A DNA stretch of 64,000 nucleotides from an uncultured Lachnospiraceae bacterium (GTDB taxonomy: Bacteria > Bacillota > Clostridia > Lachnospirales > Lachnospiraceae): positions 37,306-101,305 of the forward strand of contig URUY01000011.1 of the NCBI GenBank assembly GCA_900551115.1, given 5' to 3'. Under the pieces are notes generated by a model, which ran no database searches, was not told the DNA's origin, and saw nothing but the letters and a program-made list of their open reading frames with translations. The first letter of the stretch is position 1. The number at the start of each line of letters is the position of its first letter. Both the position numbers and the translations under genes were made by a program. This document shows positions 51,840 through 60,685 of this stretch, piece after piece.

Positions 51840-52018
51840 ATTTCAAGCTCTGATTCATAATATTTAGTTGTAAACTGTTCCATGTGCTTTTTAATGATGT
51901 TCTCACGTAGTTTCTCTTAGGCTTTGTTGTAGCGGTTGCGCAACTGATTTTTGACTGCGCGTAGTTCCTTTTCCAATGCGCTAATACGGTTAAAATAGCC
52001 TTCGTCAATCAGTTGCAT
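51836..52018 (-). pseudogene. Broken coiled-coil gene with an in-frame stop
   Basis: Starts MQLIDEGYFNRISALEKEL, runs 33 residues to a TAA (51917-51919), then continues in the same frame (EKLRENIIKKHMEQF...) to a stop that overlaps the next start. Without the TAA it would be a 60-residue coiled-coil protein. Confidence 0.6.
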
Positions 52019-52203
52019 TATTCGTCTGTCACTTCCCGTCCTTCAAACCAAAATTCCCGATGAGGGCATCCGGGCTTTTGAAGGGTTTGCTTTTCAAGGT
52101 AGGAAATGCGCTTGGTAAGCTCCTCAATCTGCCTGTCTTTTCTTGTATTGGCTTCAATCAATGTCGGAATTAGTAGGTTGTAGTTGTCTACTTTCGTGAT
52201 TAT
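52018..52203 (-). pseudogene. 3' fragment of a coiled-coil gene
   Basis: An open frame without a start, ending at a TAA that overlaps the next ATG. The residues include NYNLLIPTLIEANTRKD and IEELTKRISYLEKQ, with PGCPHREFWFEG near the end. The 5' part is lost near 52,203. Three overlapping small genes in a row look like a remnant of a mobile element. Confidence 0.5.
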
Positions 52204-52280
52204 CCATGGTAATTATAAAGTGGTTGCCGAGGACGAGAATGGCCGGAGTAAAGAAAAAGAGAGAAAAAATTATTCTATGA

Positions 52281-52433
52281 CGTGAAGTAGGCTGGTTGAG
52301 AAAGAACAGAGGATTTGAGGAATGGAAGTACTATTTCAGATATAAGAAAAGTAGATTTTGGCGAGACTTTATGTGGACTGGTTATGAAAATGAAAATAAT
52401 AATGAATTCATGAAAATTAGAGAATTTATGTGA
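52281..52433 (+). pseudogene. Possible gene remnant
   Basis: A plus-strand frame open from 52281 to a TGA at 52431-52433. It encodes a Trp/Tyr/Phe-rich segment (GFEEWKYYFRYKKSRFWRD) but has no convincing start or ribosome-binding site. The rest of 52,204-52,468 shows no feature. Confidence 0.3.
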
Positions 52434-52468
52434 CGTAAAGGGAACTAGTTAAGAAAATACATAGGCAT

Positions 52469-52747
52469 TTGTTGACAGCAGATTTATGCAAGAATAAAAT
52501 ACAGGAAAAAGGTATTTGTCAAGGATGTATAGAGTCCGATGGACATTGCATGGAGTGGACACAATCCAACGGTTGCCCAATACATAAATGTGCGAGAGAA
52601 CATAATGTACAATTCTGTGGATTGTGTAAGGAATTTCCTTGTGAATGGCTGATTAAAAAAATCGTTTGGAGAAAAAAATGTTGTTTATCATCGATTAGTA
52701 TTGAGCAGGACGCGCTTGTTCAGAATGATGAATTTGAATTTATTTGA
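52469..52747 (+). pseudogene. DUF3795-like Cys-rich protein, N-terminally truncated
   Basis: 92 residues with the later half of a DUF3795 pattern (CQGCIESDGHCMEW...CPIHKCAREHNVQFCGLCKEFPCEWL). The usual first CGxYCGxC block is missing, and the only start is a TTG without a ribosome-binding site. It is probably a truncated gene. Confidence 0.55.
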
Positions 52748-52786
52748 GGAATATAATTAATAAAACAATGCAATTGGGGAGATTTT

Positions 52787-53338
52787 ATGAAACGGAAATC
52801 AATAGGAACAAATTATTCTATGTGTGTACAGCCAACATTTATAATAGGAACTTATAACGAGGATGGTAGTCCGAATTTTGCACCTATTACATGGGTTAGT
52901 GCGACTTGCGATGGAGATGAGTATTTATTGGTGGTGAGTATGTTTGGTACAAAAAAGACAAAACAGAATTGTTTAAGGACAAAAGCACTTTCTGTAAATC
53001 TGGCAAGTACAGATATGCTGAATCTTGTAGATTACTTTGGATGTCAACATGGAGATAAGAATAAGATAGAATATGCATATGCAAAGAGTGAATTTGTTAA
53101 TGCACCTACTTTGGATGTAAGTCGGTGGGTATATGAATGTGAAGTGGTTTCGTCTGTTAAGACAGGTGAATCTGATACATTCTTTTGTAAAATAAAAAAT
53201 ATTCAAATTGATGAACGCTTGGAAGTTGGGGGAACTTTTGAGGTTGATTTGACAGGATTTGAGCCAATTATTTATTCGGGACAATATCATTCTCTTGGAA
53301 AGCATCTTGGTAAGATTGGGGATTTTTTAAATAGGTAA
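52787..53338 (+). CDS. Flavin reductase-like FMN-binding protein
   Basis: A 183-residue protein of the flavin reductase-like (split-barrel FMN-binding) family. It has PTFIIGTYNEDGSPNFAPITWVS at residues 12-34 and the conserved TKKTKQNCLRTKALSVNLAS helix-strand region. It probably binds FMN and reduces a small substrate. GGGGAGA precedes the ATG at 52787. Confidence 0.8.
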   Translation: MKRKSIGTNYSMCVQPTFIIGTYNEDGSPNFAPITWVSATCDGDEYLLVVSMFGTKKTKQNCLRTKALSVNLASTDMLNLVDYFGCQHGDKNKIEYAYAKSEFVNAPTLDVSRWVYECEVVSSVKTGESDTFFCKIKNIQIDERLEVGGTFEVDLTGFEPIIYSGQYHSLGKHLGKIGDFLNR

Positions 53339-53413
53339 ATTAGAGTGAGTTAAGGTTTGTAGTAGGGAAAGGTCAGGGATATAATAAGAGTCAAGGTATA
53401 GGGTGGTAGATGA

Positions 53414-53602
53414 AAATATGGAAAAGGGATTGGCAAAAGTATTGTTAACAGACTTTTAGAACATATAAAAACAACCGCAATTCCTGGTACAGGAGTTGAA
53501 GTTGGTTTAACAGCAGTAAAAGGAAAAGAACCCTTTTATGAAAAAATGGGATTTACAGGTGGTTCTTCGGGAATGAAAAAGTGGATGAATATAGAAGAGT
53601 AA
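53414..53602 (+). pseudogene. C-terminal fragment of a GNAT acetyltransferase
   Basis: An open frame with no start, encoding GKGIGKSIVNRLLEHIK (the acetyl-CoA pyrophosphate-binding motif region) and EPFYEKMGFTGGSSGMKKW, then a TAA at 53600-53602. The N-terminal half is gone. The sequence from 53,339 to 53,413 shows nothing else. Confidence 0.65.
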
Positions 53603-53678
53603 AGTTATTTCTAAATAAACCGGAAGAAAAGCTCAGTTCGGGAACTATACTTAGATAAATAAATGAGGAATCAATGGA

Positions 53679-54092
53679 ATGGAGTATTTGGAAAATAAAT
53701 TAACAATTGAGGATTACATATTTTTGAGAAGTGCTGTAGGCTGGAATAACTTTGAGACTGACCAAATGGCTAAAGTTGTGCAGAATAGTTTATATGCAGT
53801 GACGGTTGTTGAAGAAAATCAAACCATAGCAATGGGACGGTTGCTGGGAGATGGTATGTATTATTTGGTAGTAGATGTCGTGGTTAAGCCGGAGTATCAA
53901 AAACGTGGTATTGGTAGTCAAATTATGGATATGCTTCTAAAATATGTTGAGGAAAGAACACCTAATGGAGGACGGTCAAGTGTGCAATTGATTGCTGAAA
54001 AAGGGAAGGAAGCCTTTTATATCAGCAAAGGGTTTAAAGTCATTCCCCATGATTATTGTGGTTCGGGTATGCGAAAAATAATTAGAAAGTAA
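53679..54092 (+). CDS. GNAT family N-acetyltransferase
   Basis: A 137-residue complete GNAT protein. The acetyl-CoA-binding motif VVVKPEYQKRGIGSQIMDML lies at residues 66-86, and EKGKEAFYISKGF, the C-terminal motif, near residue 112. The substrate is unknown. It is a separate gene from the fragment just upstream, not its continuation. Confidence 0.82.
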   Translation: MEYLENKLTIEDYIFLRSAVGWNNFETDQMAKVVQNSLYAVTVVEENQTIAMGRLLGDGMYYLVVDVVVKPEYQKRGIGSQIMDMLLKYVEERTPNGGRSSVQLIAEKGKEAFYISKGFKVIPHDYCGSGMRKIIRK

Positions 54093-54127
54093 ACTAAAAT
54101 ATTTAGGGTTTGAGGGGTATATTAAAT

Positions 54128-54994
54128 ATGGATATAGCAGTATTTTCAGACATACATGGCAATCATGTTGCTTTTGAAGAATGCATGCATTATGTTTTAA
54201 ATAGAAAGATAGACAAATTTATTTTCTTAGGAGATTATCTTGGCGAACTCCCATATCCTCAGAAAACAATGGAACTGTTATATAACATTAAGAGTAGCCA
54301 TGAATGTTGTTTTGTTAAGGGAAATAAAGAAGATTATTGGGTAAACCATCAAAACAGAAAAGATGAGTTGTGGGAGGACAAGTCTTCTTCTACGGGGGCT
54401 CTTTTATATACATACACCAATCTGAAGTCAAAGGATATAGATTTTTTTAGGGATTTACCAACGGAATTGATATGTAATTTTGACGTCGGAGAACCTATTA
54501 TGGTATGCCATGGGTCTCCGAATAATTTATTCAAAAAAATGATGCCTAATGCTGACAATGAGCAGCTTATTTTAGAGCAGAGCAGCTTCAGATACAATTT
54601 GTGCGGTCATACGCATACACAAAGAAAGCTGATGGAAGCTGAAAAAAAGCTTTTTAATCCGGGAGCAATAGGGGTTCCGTTAGATAGCGGCGGCAAGGCA
54701 CAGTTTATGATTTTACATAGTAATGGTAAAAATGACTGGTTAGAAGAATTTGTAAGTGTAGAATATGACAGAAAGAAAATTATCAGGGAAATATATGATT
54801 CGGGGTTATATGAGGCAGCGCCTTACTGGAGCATTATAACGGAGCAGTTGATAAATACCGGTGAAATATCACATGGAAAAGTTTTAAAGAGAGCGATGAA
54901 GCACTGCATTGAAGAATCAGGAAAATGTGACTGGAGAAAAATACCGGAAAGATACTGGAAAATGGCTGTTGAGGAAATGTTTCCGAATCTATGA
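54128..54994 (+). CDS. Metallophosphoesterase (YfcE/ApaH-like)
   Basis: A 288-residue protein starting MDIAVFSDIHGNH with metallophosphoesterase motifs: FSDIHGN, FLGDYLGE, VKGNKEDYW (GNxE in place of GNHD), VCHGSP and CGHTHTQRK. It cleaves a phosphoester of unknown kind. The ATG at 54128 is preferred over the TTG at 54110 because GAGGGG lies between them. Confidence 0.82.
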   Translation: MDIAVFSDIHGNHVAFEECMHYVLNRKIDKFIFLGDYLGELPYPQKTMELLYNIKSSHECCFVKGNKEDYWVNHQNRKDELWEDKSSSTGALLYTYTNLKSKDIDFFRDLPTELICNFDVGEPIMVCHGSPNNLFKKMMPNADNEQLILEQSSFRYNLCGHTHTQRKLMEAEKKLFNPGAIGVPLDSGGKAQFMILHSNGKNDWLEEFVSVEYDRKKIIREIYDSGLYEAAPYWSIITEQLINTGEISHGKVLKRAMKHCIEESGKCDWRKIPERYWKMAVEEMFPNL

Positions 54995-55104
54995 AACAGA
55001 TACACCAAATCGCACAGAAAGTCGGGTAAATCCGGTTTGACTGTAATAAAATAGGCTTACAGCAGGAAAAGGAATGTATATGGCAGCATTAAGGAGTATA
55101 ACCT

Positions 55105-55947
55105 ATGAACAGTTGGAATGAGGGAATTGTAAATGCGATAAGTTATATAGAAGAGCATTTGGCGGAAGAACTTGACATGAAGGAAATTGCGGCAAAGGCA
55201 TATGTTTCAAGCTTTCATTTTCAGCGGATTTTTAATGTGCTGTGTGGCTTCACCGTAGGCGAATATGTCCGCAACCGCAGGCTTACCCTGGCGGCACAGG
55301 AGCTTGCTTCCTCGGACATAAAGGTGATTGACGCAGCCGTCAAATATGGTTACGATTCTCCTGACAGCTTCACCAGAGCATTTACAAAATTTCATGGTGT
55401 TTCTCCTTCTGCGGCAAAGCAAAAGGGTGTAAAGCTTAATTCCTTTGCCCCGCTGAAAATAAAACTCACACTGGAGGGTGGTACAATGTTAGAGTATAAG
55501 ATTGTTGAAAAAGAACAGTTTACGGTTATGGGAAAAAGTAAGAGCTTTAATATGGAAACGTCCTATGAGGAGATTCCGAAATTTTGGCAGGCACATATGG
55601 AGAGCGGCGATAAAAAAGTCTGCGGTGTGTACGGTATCTGCATGGACTGCGATGAAAAAGCTTTTGAATACCTTATTGCAGATAACTATCTTCCGTGGAA
55701 TGAAATTCCGGATGGGTATATTACAAGGGTTATTCCTGCGGGCACATGGGCAATTTTTCCCTGCCGGGGTGCGCTTCCCAAAGCGTTACAGGATGTAAAT
55801 ACCAAAATCTGGAGCGAATGGCTTCCTTCCTGTAAAAGCTATAAGCTTGCCGGAAATTATAATCTTGAAGTGTATATTATGCCGGTGGGCGAAAAGCCGG
55901 ATGATATTTACAGTGAAATCTGGGTACCTGTGGAGGAAATCCGATAA
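55105..55947 (+). CDS. AraC-family regulator with GyrI-like ligand domain
   Basis: A 280-residue protein: two HTH motifs of the AraC/XylS type (residues 8-105, MKEIAAKAYVSSFHFQRIF and VIDAAVKYGYDSPDSFTRAF), then a GyrI/AraC effector-binding domain (residues 125-280, PEEIP-like and GTWAIFPCRG). It resembles Rob/SoxS-type multidrug or stress regulators. The AAGGAGT upstream of the ATG is good. Confidence 0.85.
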   Translation: MNSWNEGIVNAISYIEEHLAEELDMKEIAAKAYVSSFHFQRIFNVLCGFTVGEYVRNRRLTLAAQELASSDIKVIDAAVKYGYDSPDSFTRAFTKFHGVSPSAAKQKGVKLNSFAPLKIKLTLEGGTMLEYKIVEKEQFTVMGKSKSFNMETSYEEIPKFWQAHMESGDKKVCGVYGICMDCDEKAFEYLIADNYLPWNEIPDGYITRVIPAGTWAIFPCRGALPKALQDVNTKIWSEWLPSCKSYKLAGNYNLEVYIMPVGEKPDDIYSEIWVPVEEIR

Positions 55948-56003
55948 AAAGCTTTTGATAAAAAGGCTCGGATAAACAGAATAAGAGGGCTGAAGTGTTG
56001 TTA

Positions 56004-56050
56004 AGAGTGTGGGAGAGCGGCAGAAAAGCTGTGTATCCCACACTTTTTTC
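56004..56050 (+). terminator. Terminator of the AraC-family gene
   Basis: AGTGTGGGA (56006-56014) pairs with TCCCACACT (56036-56044), with inner pairing AGC-GGC region, followed by TTTTTT. Confidence 0.8.
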
Positions 56051-56110
56051 GTTAAAATTAATTAAAAAACAGAGCGTGCCGGATAAAAGGTGATATAATA
56101 TTTTTTATAA

Positions 56111-56150
56111 AATCTGAAATCAAAAGTCAAAATCTGAAATCAAAATCCAT
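56111..56150 (+). repeat. 20-bp direct repeat before the MFS gene
   Basis: AATCTGAAATCAAAA occurs at 56111-56125 and 56131-56145, with a 20-bp period, about 40 bp upstream of the MFS start. It could be a regulator site or simple duplication. Confidence 0.4.
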
Positions 56151-56189
56151 AAAGGAAAATGAGTGAAATACGCTGGCATGGAGGTAAAA

Positions 56190-57392
56190 ATGGATAACGA
56201 CAGGAAATCAGAAAAAACTCCTTTACAAAAGAAAATGTTTAAAAATATCATATTTTTGGGTTTGGTCAGTTTCTTTGCAGATATTTCAAGTGAGATGGTT
56301 TATCCGCTGATACCCCTGTACCTGACGGCTGTTTTTGGAACAACCCCGGTATTGGTTGGCGTTATTGAAGGAATTGCGGAAAGCATTGCCAGTCTGCTAA
56401 AAGTATTTAGCGGCTATATCAGCGATAAATATGACCGTAAGAAACCGATTGCGTTTTTGGGGTATGCTTCCGGTCTGCTTTACAAGCTTGCACTTTTGTT
56501 TGCAGGTTCCTGGATGGGTATCTTAGGAGCGAGAATTGTGGACCGTTTCGGAAAGGGAATCCGCACCGCTCCCAGAGATGTCATGGTTTCTGAAAGTGCA
56601 GATAAAACGCAGATGGGCAAGTCCTTTGGAATCCACAAGGCACTGGATATGGCAGGCTCCGCCATAGGAATTCTGCTGTCCTTTATTTTGTTGAAAAATC
56701 TGGGCGAGGGAGCGTATAAAACCATATTTGCAATATCTGCCATTCCGGTTCTTATGGCTCTTTCCATGTTCTTTTTCATTCAGGAGAAACGGGAGCCCAG
56801 GGCAATTACACAAAGAGAATCTTTCTGGAAAAATATCAGAAACCTGAATGGCAATCTGAAGCTGTATCTGTGCGTTACTTTTTTGTTTACTTTGGGAAAT
56901 TCCTCCAATACCTTTCTGCTTTTGAAAGCAAATGATATTGGATTTTCAAATACTGATGTAATTCTTTTGTATTTTGTCTATAATATTACTACCGCATTGC
57001 TGGCGATTCCTTTCGGAAAGCGCTCGGACAGGGTGGGAAGGAAGAAGGTTCTGGTATTTGGTTATATCACCTTTTCGCTTGTATATCTTTTGTTTGCTTT
57101 TGCATCACAAAAGTGGGTTCTGGTTGCAGCGTTTGTGCTTTATGGATTTTATACCGCAATGGTGGCAGGGGTGGAAAGAGCTTTTATATCAGAAATTGCA
57201 CCTAAAAAGCTGAAGGGGACAATGCTTGGACTGCATTCAACGCTTGTGGGAATTGCGCTTCTGCCTGCCAGTATTATAGCGGGCGCTTTATGGGATGCGG
57301 CAGGAGCAGCGGTGCCGTTTCTGTTTGGGGCAATGCTGTCGGGCGCAGCAGCGCTCATACTTGGCTTGTTCTTTAAAGCAAAACCGGATTGA
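56190..57392 (+). CDS. Major facilitator superfamily transporter
   Basis: A 400-residue protein with about 12 transmembrane segments. The first helix is followed by FADISSEMVYPLIPLYL, the MFS loop motif by GYISDKYDRKKPIAFLGY, and a second-half copy by GKRSDRVGRKKVLVFGY. I chose the ATG at 56190 because GGAGG lies 5-6 bp upstream. The substrate is unknown. It may be a drug or metabolite exporter. Confidence 0.85.
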   Translation: MDNDRKSEKTPLQKKMFKNIIFLGLVSFFADISSEMVYPLIPLYLTAVFGTTPVLVGVIEGIAESIASLLKVFSGYISDKYDRKKPIAFLGYASGLLYKLALLFAGSWMGILGARIVDRFGKGIRTAPRDVMVSESADKTQMGKSFGIHKALDMAGSAIGILLSFILLKNLGEGAYKTIFAISAIPVLMALSMFFFIQEKREPRAITQRESFWKNIRNLNGNLKLYLCVTFLFTLGNSSNTFLLLKANDIGFSNTDVILLYFVYNITTALLAIPFGKRSDRVGRKKVLVFGYITFSLVYLLFAFASQKWVLVAAFVLYGFYTAMVAGVERAFISEIAPKKLKGTMLGLHSTLVGIALLPASIIAGALWDAAGAAVPFLFGAMLSGAAALILGLFFKAKPD

Positions 57393-57422
57393 TATACCCC
57401 AAAATAAAAGGAGGGCATTTTT

Positions 57423-58688
57423 ATGGAAAACAGAAGCTATCTCTGCATTGATTTAAAGTCATTTTATGCTTCGGTAGAGTGCGTGGAACGCGGACTGGAT
57501 GCCCTCACAACCAATCTTGTTGTTGCGGATCCGGAGCGGAGCGAGAAAACCATCTGCCTTGCGATTTCGCCTTCCATGAAAGCGCTCGGAATCAAAAACC
57601 GCTGCCGTGTATTTGAAATCCCAAAGCATGTATCGTATATTATGGCACCGCCGCGGATGAAGCTCTATATTGCATATTCCGCTGACATTTATGGAATTTA
57701 TTTAAAATACGTGGCAAAGGAAGATATTCATGTTTATTCGATTGATGAGGCGTTTTTAGATGTGACAAATTATCTTTCCCTGTATCAGATGACGGCAAAG
57801 GAGCTTGCCCGGACAATTATGGGAGATATTTTCACACAGACAAAGATTACAGCTACTGCAGGAATCGGTACGAATCTGTATCTGGCCAAAATAGCACTGG
57901 ATATTACGGCTAAGCATGTGGATGACCATATCGGAGAACTGGATGAGGAAGCTTATTGCAGGACGCTTTGGAAACATAAACCGCTTACGGATTTCTGGCG
58001 GGTGGGTGCCGGTACTGCAAAGCGGCTTTTAAGTGTGGGACTGCTTACGATGGGGGATATCGCCCATGCTGATGAAGATATGCTTTATCGGTTGTTTGGC
58101 ATTGATGCAGAGCTTTTGATTGACCATGCATGGGGCAGGGAAACAACGACTATGGCAGATATTAAGGCATACAGGCCGGAGAGCAGTTCGATTTCCAGCG
58201 GGCAGGTGCTTTCCCGTGATTATGATTTTGAGGAGTGCCGTCTGGCGGTAAAGGAAATGACAGATGCCCTGTGTCTGGATATGGCGGAAAAGAACCTTGT
58301 AACAGATTCTGTGACCCTTATGATTGGATATTCCAACGGACTTTCGTTAAAGCCGGCACATGGGACTGCGTCACTGCCGGCATCAGCCAATACTTACCGC
58401 GCCATCATCCCGTATGTGATGGAGGTATATGAGCGGGTTGTAAATCCCCACATTCCCATTCGGAGATTAGGGCTGTCAGCAAATAATGTTACAGAGGAAG
58501 TATATAAGCAATACAATTTCCTTGTAGACGAGATGGAAACGGAAAAGGATAGAAGGCTGCAAAAAGCAGCGTTGGAAATTAAAAAGAAATATGGCAAAAA
58601 TGCACTTGTAAGAGGCATGGACTTGCAGGATGCAGGCACTACCATAGAAAGAAACAGACAGATTGGAGGGCATAAAAGTGGCGAGTAG
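57423..58688 (+). CDS. Y-family DNA polymerase (UmuC/DinB-type)
   Basis: A 421-residue translesion polymerase. The two catalytic acidic motifs are seen (LCIDLKSFYASVE at residue 8 and YSIDEAFLDVT at about residue 105), along with a TATAGIGTNLYLAKIALD palm/finger region and a little-finger domain with SGQVLSRDYDF. In Clostridia and Bacillus this form (YqjW/UvrX-like) is linked to a YolD gene. AGGAGGG precedes the ATG. Confidence 0.9.
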   Translation: MENRSYLCIDLKSFYASVECVERGLDALTTNLVVADPERSEKTICLAISPSMKALGIKNRCRVFEIPKHVSYIMAPPRMKLYIAYSADIYGIYLKYVAKEDIHVYSIDEAFLDVTNYLSLYQMTAKELARTIMGDIFTQTKITATAGIGTNLYLAKIALDITAKHVDDHIGELDEEAYCRTLWKHKPLTDFWRVGAGTAKRLLSVGLLTMGDIAHADEDMLYRLFGIDAELLIDHAWGRETTTMADIKAYRPESSSISSGQVLSRDYDFEECRLAVKEMTDALCLDMAEKNLVTDSVTLMIGYSNGLSLKPAHGTASLPASANTYRAIIPYVMEVYERVVNPHIPIRRLGLSANNVTEEVYKQYNFLVDEMETEKDRRLQKAALEIKKKYGKNALVRGMDLQDAGTTIERNRQIGGHKSGE

Positions 58689-59001
58689 GCGGGGAAAAAT
58701 GGCACAGGCTGACAGAGCCAAGCAGTTTATGCCCTTTGATGCATTGAAGGGCTTTCGGGAAGCATTAAGGGAAAAGGAACGTATTCTGGTGCCGAAAAGG
58801 GAACTGTCAGAAGAAATGAAGGAGGAGCTTGACAGGAGGCTTGGGCTAATTAAGAAGAATGATATGGTTACGGTGGAATATTTCTGCGCGGGAGAATATG
58901 TGCAGGTAAGCGGCAGGGTATCAGGGATAGACGATAACGCAAGAGTGCTTACTGTAGTAAATACACAAATTCCGTTTGAGGATATTTCGGATTTTTATTA
59001 A
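58678..59001 (+). CDS. YolD-like protein
   Basis: A 107-residue protein starting at GTG 58678, which follows GGAGGGC and overlaps the polymerase stop by 11 bp. The segments RAKQFMPFDALKGF and VTVEYFCAGEYVQVSGRVSGIDD...FEDISDFY identify the YolD-like family. It is probably a partner of the translesion polymerase in the SOS response. Confidence 0.82.
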   Translation: MASRRGKMAQADRAKQFMPFDALKGFREALREKERILVPKRELSEEMKEELDRRLGLIKKNDMVTVEYFCAGEYVQVSGRVSGIDDNARVLTVVNTQIPFEDISDFY

Positions 59002-59132
59002 GAATCCGGCAACTCTATGAAGCATAGGGTGAAAATTTACAGAGAGTGTGCTAACGTTACGGTACAGAGAAACACCCGGATATTTTAAGGAGAAGCGCGC
59101 AGTACAATAACGGTAGGCAAAGGAGACTCAAT

Positions 59133-59639
59133 ATGGAAGCAAAGAAGGTTGGCAGTTTTATTGCAGAGGTGAGAAAAGAAAAGGGTATGACGCAGAAGGA
59201 GCTTGCGGATGTGCTGCATGTGACAGATAAAGCAGTTTCCCGCTGGGAAACGGGAAAGGGCATTCCGGATGTAACATCATTATCTGAAATCAGCGAATAT
59301 TTTGGGATAAGCATAAATGAAATTTTGTGCGGGAAGCGGATGGAGGATACGGAGCTGCGCAGTTCTGCGGATAAGACCGTATTACATATGATTAAAAAAG
59401 AAAGAAAGATGAAATGGAAGCTGGCGGCGAGCTGTCTGGCAGTATTTATTTTATTGGTTTTGCTGTATTTGTCTATGCCGGTGATGGTATTTGGCAGTAC
59501 TTTTCCGGTTGATGAAATTGATAATGCGTTTTCCTATGCGGAAGAACTGGAGCGGAAGGGAATTTCCTATACCGTAGAGTTTGACACCGACAGGAAAGGA
59601 ATTCATATCAAAACGGAAGCCCTCCCTTATATACAATAG
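59133..59639 (+). CDS. XRE regulator with membrane helix
   Basis: A 168-residue protein with an N-terminal Cro/CI HTH (MTQKELADVLHVTDKAVSRWETG, residues 18-41) and a transmembrane helix (AASCLAVFILLVLLYLSMPVMVF, about residues 95-117) with a small extracellular tail. It is a membrane-bound or signal-sensing regulator. AGGAGA precedes the ATG. Confidence 0.82.
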   Translation: MEAKKVGSFIAEVRKEKGMTQKELADVLHVTDKAVSRWETGKGIPDVTSLSEISEYFGISINEILCGKRMEDTELRSSADKTVLHMIKKERKMKWKLAASCLAVFILLVLLYLSMPVMVFGSTFPVDEIDNAFSYAEELERKGISYTVEFDTDRKGIHIKTEALPYIQ

Positions 59640-59651
59640 GGAGGGTTTTTT
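59620..59651 (+). terminator. Terminator overlapping the XRE stop codon
   Basis: CCCTCCCT (59620-59627) pairs with AGGGAGGG (59638-59645), followed by TTTTTT. The gene's TAG stop (59637-59639) lies inside the hairpin. Confidence 0.88.
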
Positions 59652-59675
59652 ACAAGGGATTCTGCGCAGGGTGCC

Positions 59676-60464
59676 CTATTCCCCGGCCATCCGGTGATAG
59701 TCCTTCATTTCCAGCCTGCGTCTGTAATAACGGAAGAGTCCGGCGGTCTTGTTATAGAGCCAGAAGGAGTAAACCAGTATATTATTGAAGGAACCGATTC
59801 GTTCCTTGGTGGTGCCGTGATAGTACTCGCCGCCGCAGCCGGCAGGCTGCCCTGCACGGATATGGTTTATCAGGTCGGATTCCGAAAGGATGGTATCGGG
59901 AAGATCCGTATAGCCAAGACCTACACACTCTGTTTTATGGGCGTCACTGCCGCCAAAGCCGGGAAGATGATTGCGTCTGGCCAGTTCGGCAGCGGCTGCA
60001 TTGGTAGAGGGTGTTTCACAGGCATTGAATACCTCCATAAAATCAAAGCTTTTTAAAATGCCGGGATTTTTTCGGTAACGTCTGGTATTGCAGATGCTTA
60101 GATATTTTTCACCGCAGGGGTGGGCGGGCCCTAAAATGCCGCCGAAGAAATGCACGATTTCAATTAACAGGGCTACGGGAAGCCCGCGCAGCTCCAAAAT
60201 AGGAAGCTTGATATATTCGGGCATGATGACTAAAATATGACCTGCATCGATAGTATCGTATTCGATGCCCTTTAATATCGTAAAATTACGGAAAGCGGGA
60301 TCGTCCCTGTGCTTTTTGTAATAGCGGTATGCTTTGTAAGAATTATGATCAGATATCAGCATGCCCTGATACCCTCTTTCCTTTAAGAGCGTAACAAAAT
60401 CAGCCAGATTGATTTTACCGTCGATAGAGCCTTCTTTTGTATGGCAGTGCATATCAAAACGCAT
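59676..60464 (-). CDS. PHP-domain phosphoesterase-like protein
   Basis: A 262-residue protein starting MRFDMHCHTKEGS with PHP metal-binding motifs: MHCHT (residues 5-9), ISDHNSY (near 38), GIEYD, PAHPCGE and GGSDAHK. PHP proteins hydrolyse phosphoesters (nucleic acid or histidinol phosphate-like). The substrate here is unknown. AAGGAGG lies before ATG 60464. Longer frames upstream lack a ribosome-binding site. Confidence 0.85.
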   Translation of the reverse strand: MRFDMHCHTKEGSIDGKINLADFVTLLKERGYQGMLISDHNSYKAYRYYKKHRDDPAFRNFTILKGIEYDTIDAGHILVIMPEYIKLPILELRGLPVALLIEIVHFFGGILGPAHPCGEKYLSICNTRRYRKNPGILKSFDFMEVFNACETPSTNAAAAELARRNHLPGFGGSDAHKTECVGLGYTDLPDTILSESDLINHIRAGQPAGCGGEYYHGTTKERIGSFNNILVYSFWLYNKTAGLFRYYRRRLEMKDYHRMAGE

Positions 60465-60602
60465 AGTTTCCTCCTTGTTTGTGTATGTACCGGCTACCGG
60501 ATACATTCTAGCATATCGCACCTGTTTCAGTCTAGCATACATCATGTAAAAAATCCACCGGCAATGTTAAAATTTCTTTACATTTGTCAAATGAAACATT
60601 GC

Positions 60603-60631
60603 TTTACAACATCTGCATAACAGTTTATAAT
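60603..60631 (+). promoter_or_regulatory. Promoter of the decarboxylase beta-subunit gene
   Basis: -35 TTTACA (60603-60608), 17-bp spacer and -10 TATAAT (60626-60631), about 55 bp before the start codon. Confidence 0.75.
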
Positions 60632-60685
60632 GTTATATGCTTACTATATTTCAAGACTAAAATTTTATACATGGGAGGATGAAAA

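Noticed and set aside
53414..54092. GNAT fragment and the full GNAT gene as one frameshifted gene
   Set aside because: The downstream gene is complete with its own start and all motifs. The fragment repeats the C-terminal motifs, so it is a separate decayed paralogue.
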